Positions 22,841 through 36,600 of a DNA stretch of 64,000 nucleotides are shown one piece after another. Positions within the stretch are counted from its first letter, which is position 1. Each line of letters starts with the position of its first letter. Source of the stretch: Paragorgia papillata (lineage: Eukaryota > Cnidaria > Anthozoa > Scleralcyonacea > Coralliidae). The notes beneath the pieces are model-generated. The model was not told where the DNA came from. It saw only the letters and a program-made list of their open reading frames with translations, and made no database searches. The stretch spans positions 806,001 to 870,000 of the forward strand of contig JAWNZC010000369.1 of assembly GCA_035771165.1 (NCBI GenBank). The letters are read 5' to 3'. The translations under genes were made by a program, and so were the position numbers.

Positions 22841-23106
22841 GATATACATCGAGATTTGCAGATATACATCGATATTTGCAGATATACATCCAGATTTGCA
22901 GATATACATCGATATTTGCAGATATACATCCAGATTTGCAGATATACATCGATATTTGCAGATATACATCGAGATTTGCAGATATACATCGAAATTTGCA
23001 GATATACATCCGGATTTGCAGATATACATCGAGATTTGCAGATATACATCCAGATTTGCAGATATACATCGAGATTCGCAGATAACATCGAGATTTGCAG
23101 ATATAC
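22841..23106. repeat. 20-bp minisatellite (GATATACATCNNNATTTGCA)
   Basis: About 13 head-to-tail 20-bp units vary mainly at the three bases after CATC (GAG, GAT, CAG, GAA, CGG). The last units are shifted by one deleted base. Because 20 is not a multiple of 3 and the unit lacks stops in most registers, long open frames appear on both strands; I do not call them genes. Confidence 0.95.
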
Positions 23107-24107
23107 ATCGAGATTTTAAAGATTTGCAGAATTATATACATGTATATTTTGCATCATGATTCTAGAAAGTCCGAAAGAAGGAATGGTTTACAACTCAACG
23201 TGTGACGCTGAAGGCCCAGTTGGTCGGGGGAAAACTGGGTATGCTTGCATATTTAAAATACTAAGTTTCAGATAAAAGACGAGTATTAAGTGCATGTTTA
23301 TATCATGCACGATGAGATGTACCCAAACAATGACTGACCCTAAATTAAGCAGCATATCAATGGTATAAAGTTGTTCATTAAATACAAATCATAGACTCAC
23401 TGAAAAACAATTTCCTGCTTGACCTCACTGAAAAAGCCTGTCGACCCCTATGCCGTCGATCATCCTCTCACAGTGGGTGCGGGTGCATGAGACAAATCAT
23501 TGATTCACTCATGCAGTGAATGTTTCACAAATACTATTTTATTTTTTCCAGTCAATTAATGATTTGGTATAAAATTTTGATAAGTTATTCTAGTCAGAAA
23601 AAATTATATCCCAAACTGAGGTAAAGCCACAGTAAACTTTATATAGTTAGAGCGTCTCACCGGCTATCGATCAGAACGTTTTGGGTCCAAATAATTTTCA
23701 TCTAAAGTAAAATAGCTAGAGCTGGAACTGGCATCTGATCTTCACAACAATTTTCATATCGAGCTAGCAATATAGTCATCTAACTCCCATGGCAATTTCA
23801 GTTACTCCTGAACGTTGGTAGAAAACTCTTGTATTAAAGCAATTGAAACGCATGCATGCAGTAGCTGAATAATAAGTGTTGCAAATTACTCTCGTCCGGA
23901 ATTCCCCGTATTGCAACTAATCGGATATTCCTGGAACAAAACAACGCCCAGTTCTTAATTCTAATTTTTTCCTGATGAAAACTTTTCGAAGAAATTCTTT
24001 TTACCGTTCCAAAGTCCATCAATACTTGTTATGATATATACTTTTCCGAATGATTATTACCTGCCTCGTCCCCAGTCGCTTCAGATTGAGATCTGGTCGA
24101 TCATTGA

Positions 24108-24132
24108 GGGAAGGGGAAGGGGAAGGGGGGGG
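24108..24132 (+). promoter_or_regulatory. G-quadruplex-type G-run block upstream of the MiT/TFE start
   Basis: Four runs (G3, G4, G4, G8) are separated by AA. This is a canonical quadruplex pattern about 400 bases before the start codon of the transcription factor, so probably in its promoter or 5' UTR. Function is inferred only. Confidence 0.35.
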
Positions 24133-24527
24133 CGTATATGGGTGCGCGCGCGCTCTATGCTAGTTCCCTGGCTTCACAAACGCGAATTATTTTCCTAAAA
24201 ATTATAAGAAGAGCCTGCGGAGGAGGCAGGATTATTACAACACTCGGCGTTTTTAAATTCGAGTTTTCTTTAATTTAAAAGTCAAGCGTTAGAGCATTCA
24301 CAACGTGTTGAAATACATTACGTCATTCTTAAGTGTGAACCAATCAGCAGCCGCGTAGGAAGCTCCTTCAGACTTGATGTGTCAGCCTGTTGGGGCAGAA
24401 AATATATTAAATTGCACTATAAGCTGTTGTTTTCGAATACGATGAGTCGATGACCACGGTGGAATAAACGATTTGCTATCTCAACCGGCTCGGAACTAAG
24501 CCTAATAGTGACGTTAAAGGAAAGCTA

Positions 24528-24637
24528 ATGCAAGAGTCTGGGGTTGACCTCGAATTCGACATTCTTGGTTTCGTTGATGATGTGGAACAGGAGAAGTTCT
24601 ACGAGATTCAGTCCCGAACTCTAGACGATGTAGTAAG
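24528..24637 (+). CDS. MITF: MiT/TFE exon 1 (start codon)
   Basis: The exon starts [15 protein letters not shown], aligning with the MITF-A N-terminus MQSESG. An in-frame stop lies upstream at 24465 with no other ATG between, so this start is well supported. The donor is AG then gtatgg (phase 2). Confidence 0.9.
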
Positions 24638-27600
24638 GTATGGTTGTGTTGTTTCTTACACAATAGTACAGGGAATTAGTTACTTACTATAAGTTATACA
24701 GCTTGTGCTGTACATAGCAGTACGGGGAGTTAATACGTCCACGCTCTTTCTTGTCAAATCGCTGACTTTCTGACACGCGGTTCGAGAGGAAGGAAATGCG
24801 AAAGCCAGCTTCGATTTCTTTGAGTTGGCTTGGCTTACATTCAACCCTGTGGCTTACATTCTAAATTTGTATGGAATATGTTCCGTTTTCATTCTATACT
24901 TTGTAATAATGTATCCGGAATGCCAGCTAATGGATTTTCCAGTTAGTTACAGATCGGCGAGTAGATGTTTGTAATTTCGCTCACGTATATAATCGTCGAT
25001 TCGAGTTTCTCACGCTTGAACTCCTATTTTACAAACATGTTCTCAAGTACTGTTTGCTTGTGATCGTGTTTGTTTGTTCGTGCCGAACCAAGTCTTTCAG
25101 TCTGTTTTGTGCTTATCTGTAGGGGTAATAATACTGTATGAACTCACTGTATTTGATTCGTTCGCGCTGTACAGTAATTTGTTTATACTTTTGAAGTAAA
25201 CAAGTATTTCAATATTAGTGCCACCAAATCAGCAAGTCTCAATTATATTCGGTCCCCATTATAAAAGCATACTAGAGGCTTTCGTCAGTTATTTTATCTT
25301 CAGTCCTTTATTAGTTCCTGCATGTTGAAATTTATGTTCGACCTAAAGGGAACTAATGCTTGCTAAAGGCTCACCTTCAACAACCCGCTTGATTACAAAT
25401 ATCAGAAACACCCTGCTTCATATCCAGTGTCCACAGCCAGTAAACGTAGCATGACTCACTGAGTGAACTTATGAGTTTTCCATAGTTAGTTTGTAAGACC
25501 GTGTTCCACTTTTAAAGGGTGACCTGTATTGGCAGTCAGACCTGCTTTTACAGTAGCTATAATGAAAAACTGTATGTACAGTACTTGTACAGCCAGTATA
25601 GGAGGGTATAACTATAGGCCATAGAAAATACAGTACATGTACTGAGCATTGTACAGTTTTTTTGTTCCAAGTAATCTTCTATTGTTGAACCACTTATGAA
25701 TATATGTGGGTTTAAGGGTGGTTTAACTTATGGTATACATTCACATTGTGGTCTGATTGACTGATTGCTTCCTTGACCCAGTCAACTCTCCAGGGACATT
25801 CAGGTGTGTAGCCAGCGAAGGTGCTGGGTACTGACAAAATAATATATACTGTCTAGATCTTTGATTTTTATTATGATTTTTGGACAAATTATGAACAATT
25901 AAGTGCAATTACCAGCATTACAAAAGTTATTTTAAATTACAACTATACAAGGATATAATTATATCTGCAGCCTGCACTATCAGGGCTTTCAATAAGATGG
26001 AGTAGGTGGCCAGGTTTGATTACTTTAGAAAAAAGGTTGCCAAAACTAAAATTATAGCCAGTAATTTCTAGCAAAATACCCAATAGAGCTCCAGAGGGTG
26101 CCAAGTCTTAATGTAGTCCCAGTCTATGTTTTACAATATTTGTATAAGTAATAGCATGGTTTCGAGTGCAATTTGGGGAAAAAACGTGCACAAGTGAGTT
26201 TTTCAAAGACTATCAAAATGGCACGAGTCCGAAGGAAAGGTTTTTAGGTTTTTGAAAAACTCGCCAGTGTATGTTTTTCCAAATTGAATGAAAAACCATG
26301 CTATTACTTATTAATAATATACATGAAAAAAATGTTCAAGCAACTGTTCTTATAGTTTTCTTTTGGCAGTGTCCACTCCTCGTATATTTGGTTATTTAAA
26401 AATGCTTTGCTTCTTCTGCCATTAATCGAAAAAGTTTACTTAAAGCACTAAGAATCTTCTAGTTTTCTTGCAGGCACTTTTCTTGACAATAATAAGGAAT
26501 AATTAGCTTCAAATTTGAACAAATTTTTCCCCCTTTATTCCAAATGTTGGCTGCCATCTTTGTTTATTTCGTGCAGGAAGAACCTGGGTATGAGATTGGA
26601 AAATGTCATCCGTCAAACTGCTGTAGAACATGATTGGCTCTTTTCAATTTTTATTGTTTTTGATTGGTTCATTGGTTTCAAAAATTTGCACTGTACAGGG
26701 TAGTTCCTTTATTCTGCACTGTATTTCCTTGAAGCTGCACTGCTCTTATAGCCAATCAAAATTGAGAAATTGTTTCATGTATATTATTAGAGCTATGTAC
26801 CAGTTGTCTGATTCACCTCAGTGTTGGGTGTTGAAAATTAGTGCCACCACTTAGCGTGGCTAAATATTCCTATTCCTGCCAGACTATTTTTGCCTTGTTC
26901 AGGGATATAGATCTACTGTATTGTAAAATCTGAGTGTGGCTCAAAGGAGTCCAAGGGCATCTTCCTCTCAAAATTTGTGTCTGAAATGCATTTCTTGGCT
27001 GAATTTCGCAAAAGTGCATTACAGTGAAACCTGAGTTTTGCGACCCCCATGTTTTACGACCACCTGTCATATACGACCACTTTTTCTGGCACGGACGATT
27101 TGTAATTGAAATATACCTGCAATGAGTGACCACCTGCGTTACGCGACCAGCGACCGGTTTTTTGTGTCCCAAACAAGATATTTACCTGTTATGAGCGACC
27201 AACTCAACGTAAAACGACCGAAATACGTTAAAGAAATACCTGTTTTTTCATAGCAAGCAAACGCGAATGCGACCACATGTGAAAACAAGAAACCGGAAGT
27301 GTTGCTCAATTGCCGTGTTACCGCATTTTAGTCTTGTTTTGCTTCTCTTTTGAGCATTTGATGAAAATCTGTGTGAATTTCTCCTGCCAAAGCCAAATAC
27401 TTTTTAGTTGATGTTTGAGAGTTAATACAATGACTGAATGTCTGAACAATCCAAAACCATGAGTAATATTTGTTAACTTTAGACAAGTTGATCTTGACGA
27501 TCGTTTACCGTGACAAGTTTGTATATTTTACAATGGCTTTTTAACTTGGAAAGGAAAGTGACAAAACTGAGTGTTCACATCTAAAAAATACTACTTGAAG

Positions 27601-29355
27601 ATCGTAAATAAAGCCAAGAGCTTTTAACAAGACCAAACCAGCGTGAATTTGAAACATAACAAAAACACAGCACAAAAACTGAAGTGAACGACAGTACGAG
27701 TCACGGCGCTGCCAAAATGGCTGCTATGACGTCACATCACTACCTGTCTGAATGACCACCTGTCCTTAACGACCACTTTTACGTGGCACCTGGGGTGGTC
27801 GCAAAACTCAGGTTTCACTGTATTAATGTATTTTGCAATTTTGTCTGTGAATTCAAAATGCAGTTTACTTTTTCAACCACTTTCACCACATTCTTGGCCT
27901 TCCAGTTACCAAAGACCAATTATGAGCAACAACATCAAAACTCTAGTTTCTAGCTATTTTGACAACATTGGTTAAGTATTTTTATGTTGGCTACTATAAT
28001 TTATTCCTACTCTATTGATTTTTTTGTTATTATATTAATTTATTAATTAATTTAATATTAATTAACTACTTATAATAACCGAGAGTGAGATCTTTACGGT
28101 AAAATATTAAACTGAGGTCTTGCTGTATTGACCGAGTGATAGTGAGGTTAATACGCTCAAGACAGGTTTATACGCTCAAGACTGGTTTAATATTTTACTG
28201 TAAAGACCGAACGGTCAAGGTTATTAAGTAGTTTATTATATGGCACTTTTTATTTCAAAATCAATCCAAACTAGCATTATTTTCTTCTGTTTCTTTCTCA
28301 TCTGGATAATAGAATTTACTTTTATAATGTTCATCGTCGTCTATTTCATCTATTTTCACCATTTTTCGTCAATAAAACTTTCTTATTAGGATTTTTTGTT
28401 TGTTTCCAATTGTAGGGCATTAACAATTTTCATAATGCCTGTGGGTATTATGGAGAAATCTCACCCTGTCAGCAACCAATCACAGTGTGTGATTTTACCG
28501 GAAGTAATCTGTGCCATATAATAATAACCCTTTAATGCCCACTGTGTCAGGAGGTCTTCCCTTGATGAGTAGAATCATATGGCGTTAGACAGAGTAAAAA
28601 TAAAAGTGCCAAATGGCACCAATGGGAATGAAAGGGTTAACATTCAATTCAGAATAATTAGGAAAATCTGCAGTTGCAGAGATCTAGATCCACTCTTGTT
28701 TGTAAATTGTAAATATGCTTGATCACAAAACTATTCAAGCAAGGACTTTTCGTAGCAATCCAGTCAGGTCACTCAACCTGTATACCAGTTTGCATTTTTT
28801 AGTTGCTTTCGGTTTAGTTTCAATTTCCCAATTAATAGCACTCTGGTTGGTTGGCTAGCGAGCGGCCCGGTATCTTTCCACCCCGATCTCGCAGCCGGAC
28901 TTCTCGCGGGTTGAAAAGATAGGTTTAAAAACAATTTTTTTTAGAAATAGAGCAACTATTTTTAAAGAGAAAAAGGGAAAATTAGCACAAAATCTGATTT
29001 AATTTAGCTGGAAATGACTTATTTTAATATTGTATTTTTACAAAAATAACAAAAATATTGTATTTTTTTACATGTGAAAATAGTAATAGTTAATTAGATG
29101 TAAACGACTTTTATATGTATTAGACAGATTTTGACACATATAAATTTATAATACTCTGAAGATGTTGCAAAAATAACAACGAAACGTTAGTAAACTTATT
29201 TTTAAAATGTTTTGAGTTTGTGTTTCATTGTGGCTTTACATTTAAGAATTTTGAGCTGAGCTCTTTCTTATCTTTACATGTATACTTCGATTACATGTAC
29301 GTTTTCCAGCCGGAAAATGAATAGCCACAAGTATTTTAGTTTGTTTTTCTCTCCT

Positions 29356-29454
<99 letters not shown>

Positions 29455-30583
29455 TTAATTAATGTAATGTTGAACTTAACTCGGCTTCTAGAAATACTTA
29501 GTTTATACATGAATTGTACTAGTCTGCAAGCAGGCTTTCCTGTATCAACTCTGAACATTTGTCATGCAAATTTGAGTTTTGTTTGTTTTTGCTGTACAAA
29601 ACTCTGAGTTTCAGACGGGATTCGAACCTAAAGCAGTTCTGAATCGTCTGGAGCCCAGAGTTTTCTGGGTTCAGTACTTTATGACAGCTTGTACATGTAA
29701 CGAAACAAACGAAATTTTACCAACTTCATGCTGAAAACCATGAGAGTTTGTCGACCGCAGTCGGAGGCAGCCCGAAAGACTCTTCTTTCGATGGCTACTA
29801 TACCGTAAGATAGGGGTGGGCGTCACTCCTATCCCTGATCAGCTTATGATGTTGATTTTGCGGGGGGAGGAAAACCGGAGAACCCGGTGAAAAACCTTTG
29901 AAGCACAGGAGGGAATAGACAATTCTACTCACACGAAGTCACCCATCCGAGTACTAGCCCCATTAGACCAGGCTTAACTTCAGTGGTGAGGGGCAGCACG
30001 CTCATGGCTTGTTACGCTGAAGTTATTTAAGCTCTTATGCTAAAGTTTGCTATACCAATGTAGGTTAATCAAATTGTTCATCTTGTAGCAAACCAATGTC
30101 CAAGAGTCTTGCAACAAGTGCCGATGAAATATTGACTGAAGTATTAAACAAAGAAAAAATGGCTTCCATGAGTAGGACTCAGCAAAAACTCCAACTGCAA
30201 AGGGAGCATCTCTTGAAACAAGAGCAGAAAAAGAAGGAACAAGAGAGGCAACGACAATTGGAACAATCATCTGAAGTCTGCATACCATTTGCCAGACCCA
30301 CTGAAACACTTCCACCACATATTCCTCCAACTGTGCTTAAGGTGATTTTTTAACTGCATTGATTTTTATTTTATTAACCCATTGCTGCCTAGTATGTGAG
30401 GGTTCTCCTTTTGACAACTAAAATTGTCTGGTGTTAGACATAGTGAGTGATACAAGGTCTTGACGAAGATGAACTTTTCTTTTATACAATTTTTTCATAT
30501 TTTTATTAACCCCCCCCCCCTTGACACGTAAAATCGTCAGGCGTTAGCCCGAGTAAGTAAAATACTAAAGTCTGCATTAGCAG

Positions 30584-30625
<42 letters not shown>

Positions 30626-33600
30626 TATAAGTAATAATAATGACTTTATTTAGTGAGGGGGGAACATTTGAAATACATTATTACCTCATAACGAGGTATT
30701 CTACCTATATCCCAACTGTAAATTGTCCAGTCAGAGAGCTTGATTTGTGTACTACATGGCCAGTTAACTTATCGTAGACAGTTAACTTGGCGGACAGCAC
30801 GCTGTCTTTGGTCGAAATATTTCCAAAACCAAAACAGATACGGAAAATTTGTAAAAGGTCTTCTTATACCATTTGACGAGTTCTTTCAAATGAGACAAAC
30901 TTAATTTTTATTGCCAATACCCTTTAAGCAATGGATCAATCAACTCATTACGTGCGTTCCCCCAGATTGTAATACAATATAATAGGTGAGGATATATTAG
31001 AGCATAGTAAAACTTGATCCTAGAACTGAGAGGAAGAGATTGGCGAATGCGGTTAAACAAATAGAGTCTAGAGTTTAGTAGTTTATAGACTCTATCTACT
31101 TGATTACCCCAATCAAGATGATTGCCGAAAATAATAGCCAAGAGTTTACCAGTAGTAATTTCTTCAATTGAAACATTCTGATTCAGTCAGGAAGGAGTTA
31201 AAGATTATTAAAATACTCATTTAATAATATGAAATTCTATTGAAAGTCAGAACAATTAACTCTAAGTAAACTTCATGTTATGTAAAGTTCGACATTTAAA
31301 ATGCGAATTTTTAGCAACTTGCCAACAAGTCGCCGTGTACCGTTTGCAAGTCAACATTGCTGAATGTTGCTGTCAATATTGAAAGGTCGGCGGTAAAGAA
31401 CATCCGGTTTGACTGTAACATTTTTACATCTTATGGATTGTTTTCACTCACGCGTAATCAGTGGCCCCGTTGGGGGTGGTGAAACAATACAAAGTATTTG
31501 AATAAGAATAGAGTTAAATTCCCATAGGATAAAGATTGTGCACCAATATGGATAAAGATTGTGCACCAATGGGAGCACGGTTGACGTGTACTGTTAGGGC
31601 GCTGCCTATCACTAATAGTTAAGCCCGATTGGACAGGGTTAGTACTTGGATGGGGTGACCGTCTGGGAATAACCCTGTTCTCGAGCTTGAGCCTCGTGTG
31701 AGTAGAGTTTAGTTGGTCTCTCCTGTGCTTCGAGTGTTTTTCGCCGGGTTCTCCGGCTTTCCTCCCACCGCAAAACCAACACCTACGTCTTAGCTGTAAT
31801 CCGTGGTTCGATATGTGTCGTATGGCGGCTGCAGGAGCGCCTTTAATATGCCTTCGACTCGGCCATGTTAAATTTCAATGTGTAAATTGCTCTTGAAAAG
31901 CCCTAGGCCTTGTGGGAAGAAGTAATTAAAATATGTGTGTATGTATGTATATGGCCGCTATTTCATTGTTTCTGTGCACCAATATGGCCGCCGTGACGTC
32001 AGAACATTTGATTGACTACTTTTTATTACGTCACTCTTTTGGAATATATACAGTAAGCCCTGTTCTTTATTTGATCACATTTTACTCTGATGAAGCGCTC
32101 TGTTACACGTAAGGTGTATATTTTACGATGTACGGGCTAAAAATGTACCGGGCAGTGCATGTTGACAAAATCACCCTGAGTGCCGAGCTCTTTTAAAATG
32201 ATTTGCACCGGGTGATTTCCCCCAGCGTGGCTACATCCCGGCAATGTGATGACGACTACATATTTAATTTCTACGACTAATACTGCATGTACTACTGCAT
32301 AACTCTCATATCAGTTTCCCTTTTAATCACTGTAGTTTAAAACTAAACTTGAAAATCCCACCAAGTACTATGTGTACAAGACTCAGGAAAGACAATTAAA
32401 GGAATTCATCAACCAGCAACATGGTAGTAGCCACTCGCAAGGTTTCGCTACGTCGACACCTCAACCTACGCTCAACGCCATCAATAGTTTTGCTGTCATG
32501 GGTCTTTCAGGTGAAAACTTTGGGATATCTGGAGGAATGAAACCACCTGACAGCCCAATGTCTGCTGCAAGCTCCACTGGAACATCAGAAGTAAGAATGA
32601 TTCATTGTGTAGCATATTGTATATTGTATGGATTTAGGATTTATTTATTCAAAAGAAAAATACATAGCAGCCAAAGGCTGAATTGCGTATTTAAAATAAT
32701 TTACAACATATTAAAATTGTTCTAAGAATTTTCCATTTAATATATTTACAAAGCAATTTAATGAGTAAACAAATGATCACGAAAACGAATAATCCTATTA
32801 TTATTCATTCTAGTTAGAAATGTTATAAATCTAAGAAACGCGGCACAGTTTACATATTCGCCGCTATACTTGAAGACATAATAAACGTATTTTTAAACCG
32901 GTTTGTTTTATACCTAGGTATATTAAAAGATATGATCGGGCATGCATTAATGAATAGGTAGTCTCGTATGGAGCTAACAATAAGTTATGAAGGCGGTGAT
33001 CTTTATCACTTTGAATATTACTAAATAAATTGTTGCATATATCGGTATGGTGGATAACCAACTCCTTAATGTTCATACGATTTAATGCATCATAATAGTT
33101 AAGATCTTGTATGAATCCTCAAAAACCATGAGAGTATTTTGATAGTATATTTGTAAATCCTGATACAGCATTGATTAAGGTAGCAATAGGGGAGGAAATG
33201 TCAAAAATATCCTTTTTTCTTTCTTTTCAATTTTTAAACTAGTGCAACATTATCTGTCAGTGACAAAAATTCAGAAATGTTTTTCTTCCAGCGAAAAACG
33301 AGTTTTTTTACTTTTTACAAGAGGCGGGACCAATTACTCAACACGGAAACCTTCGAGACGCTCTTTCTCCGCTCAATTTTTCGCCAAAATTTGTGTTTTT
33401 CAACAGGACGGCCGCCATGTTTGTTTTGTTTAAACCGCTGGCCAGTTCGTCACTTCAAAAATCTACAGTGAATTCAAAGTAAATTAATATTTAATGATGT
33501 TAATCAATATCTGTAAATCGGTAAGAGAATCGTCCTGATTTACGTAAATTTCCGATAAATTTTCTCAGCTAAAACAAGTTTTAAAATAATCGATAAAAAT

Positions 33601-36600
33601 GAACATTTTTATTGCATCTGATCTTTATCTGATAGATAAACGCTCGCCTGATAAAGATCAACTGCTCATGTTTTGTCTATTACACAAAATATAAATATAT
33701 ACAGTAGATCTATATACATGATAATTTTTTGTGCTTGTTTTAGGTGGATGATATTCTTGATGATATTATAAGGTGAGAGGCGTGTGCCGATGTTCCCTGC
33801 TGGCAGAGGCCTCTACAGGAAAGAGACCTCCGCAAACATTCGACACTTTGTTTGATGTAGCCGCCGTCCATGATCTTGGACGTGTCAAACCAGTTTTGAA
33901 AACAGGTTTGGCGCAACACACATTGTGATTGGCTACTGTGCGTGCTTACGCAATGATCAACGAGTTGTTTACGTGGTGGCGCTAGATTGTAAAAATTAGC
34001 GTTCCTGAAGCAGTTGAGCTTCTGTAACCTTGTTTTTATCTCTTTATTTACTATTCAAAACATTTCCGTTTATAAAGAAATAAGAATACTCTGTCACAGA
34101 GTCAGTATAAAGTTATTTACAGTGCTTGGGAAGTTACAAGACGACTCACCGGTGGTCAGGCTTATAGCCAGGATTTTGAGAGAGGGCGTCCAATTTCCGT
34201 GGTGCATAATCTCCCTAACTCCCCCCTCCAGAAAATGTCCAGAATTTAAAGGTCCGAAGGCCACCGCGAGACGACGTTAGTACAGCGGTATTAATGAGAA
34301 GCTAACTTCATGTCAGTGTCTGTGTGACGCACTAAAGTATAATGTCAGATTCATTCACATTTTTTCGAACATTCTCGATTTTGCGAGCTCGTGTCGTCAT
34401 GAGTCTTGATTTAGCGATATTGATAAGCTACTTTTCGTAAAAATCTATATCTTAGGCAAATCATTGAGAGTAAGTTCCTTTATTTTTTAAATTTTGGGCG
34501 TCCAAAGCCGTCCACTTTTCATTCCAGAGCGTCCCAGGACGCCCGGACGCCCTTCTGGCTAAAAGCCTGCAGGTGGTGAAACACTCGGCTATCGCCTCGT
34601 GATGTTCAGGCATATCTCGTGTTTCTAAACTTCGTTGTCAAGGTAACTTCGGGCATGCGCGGCAGGAAAAGTGTTGGATGTTTGCAGAGGTCTCTTTCCT
34701 GTAGAGAGACCTCTGCCAGCAGGGAAGTGCCAATGTATCACGGTGTACCACAGTACAAAATTAGTAATCAACCAGTTTAACATTATTTTAGGATTAGAGT
34801 AAGTTCTGCTTGTTTGCCTAGGGTTAGGGTTGTGATTAGGAGGGGCAATCAGGGTTTGGGTTAGTTTTTGTAACCTACATCTTAACAATCTTAACTCATT
34901 GTAGCTATGATGTATTCTGTGTTCATTGTTTTTTCGGTGTACGGTCTTGCCAGACTTTAAGTATGGGAACATCCGTCTGAACTTTAGGATTTGTGTTAAA
35001 GGTGTTCTTGTGTGTACTAGAGTACTGTAGTTCTTTTTTATTTCCCGCTGACGGGATACACTGCATTTACTTGGAGTATTGTACTCCATAGTGCTAAAAT
35101 AACTAAATTTTTTCCACTTTCTGTGTGTTTTTACTTGAAGTCTCGAAGGTGATAATGCTGTTGCTGCCCAAGTTGGACTTGATCATAGCTTTGAACCATT
35201 TTTTGATCTTTCTACAGCAAATACGACTGTGGCGGTAAATATACATTTTATCTTAGTTTTCTTTTGTTGAATTGTATCATGATGTGTATGAATCACCTTG
35301 TTTTGCGGTCAATACGCAATCTAGCCTGCGTAGCAAGCGTTTCTTAGTAGCCTGTGTACGAATGTGGAGGAAACGCTTGCAGACTAACCCAACACCGCTT
35401 TCAAACGTTTGCGCATGCGTGAATTCGCTGAGTAAACATTGCAAGAGAAGTGGGAACTAGCTGTGGCGACAACAACCAGACAGTGAAGACTAAGTAAGAC
35501 TCGACTATTCATTTGTGTTTTAAAAAAAGGGTAAAGAAAATTACGAAGGGGTAAATTCAGAATATGTTACAATATTGACAAGGAAGCCATGCACAAATTA
35601 CCTACCTTATCCTTTTGGTAGTATGCTTATAATCTTAACTTTTGTGTCGGACTCTCGGACCAGTCCTAATATTTCAGTGTTTTCCCGCTCTTTTTCCGAG
35701 GACGAGCTCGGACGTCGCACATGCGCAAAACGTTTGGCAGCGGTGTTGACTAACCCTGGATTTTGAAAACCCCGTTCGCCCACGAACGGGGACTTCTGAT
35801 TGGTGCGGCTTTAGTTATTCTGTCAATCAAGTACAATCAACCCAACGGAGCTTCCGGCTTTGAGCTCACATCGCAAACATAAATAGCACTGGGAAAATTA
35901 CTCGAAGCTGACGGACTTTCGAAGGATTACTTCGTAGCCGGTAATTTATATATAGATCACTAAAATAGAGGGAACTACTGCCAACTTGTTTTAAAATTTG
36001 CTGTTGTAGCTGTTTATTCTTTTTATCGCGTGGAGTTCTAGTGGCCAAACAATTCTATATTCGGTTGGAATATTAAATATTTGACGCGTCTCGATCACCC
36101 TGAACGAGAGTGGCCGCAGTTACTTGTTTGCATCAAATAACCTAATTCTATATATCATTCATTCTCTGATGATGTTGCGTGAAGCAACGAAACGTTTTAA
36201 CGTTAATAAATTTTATTATACTTTTGCAATGCCTTACACTCGTGTTTTATGCTGGGCTTTAATTTTTATCATTCGTGTACGATTCACGCCTGGCTCATCT
36301 GTTGCCTTAATAATATCTTGACTGAATCAAACATCTCATCAATTATAGCTGGCATAGTAAGGTTTTCATATTTCTAGTTACTCTTGTATTCCATTTGTTC
36401 CCGTTTGGCAACTAGCCTGCCTAGAAAGCGTGTTTATTTTGTTTCTTCGTTTGAAATCTATATTATTTAATTTATTTTAGTTTTATCGATAAACCGTAGA
36501 CCGACTTTATTTTGTTCAACGGAAGTAAAATTCACTTTTGTTTATTTAACGCTTTATTTTCATTGGTCGGCATTTGACAAATAGGAATAATGGGAGAAAT

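Larger units (their letters stand above)
20359..24527. other. Intergenic region HSD17B10 to MiT/TFE
   Basis: Besides the elements listed separately, I see no supported exon here. The MiT/TFE promoter and 5' UTR must lie in the distal part. A minus-strand 75-aa frame at 21894-22121 has no recognised domain. Confidence 0.6.

Noticed and set aside
22841..23106. CRISPR-like array
   Set aside because: The 20-bp units are contiguous with no spacers, and the window is clearly an animal genome.
22722..23159. Long open frames on both strands with a repeating 20-residue period
   Set aside because: They are produced by the 20-bp minisatellite, which lacks stops in several registers. No start context, domain or splice support.
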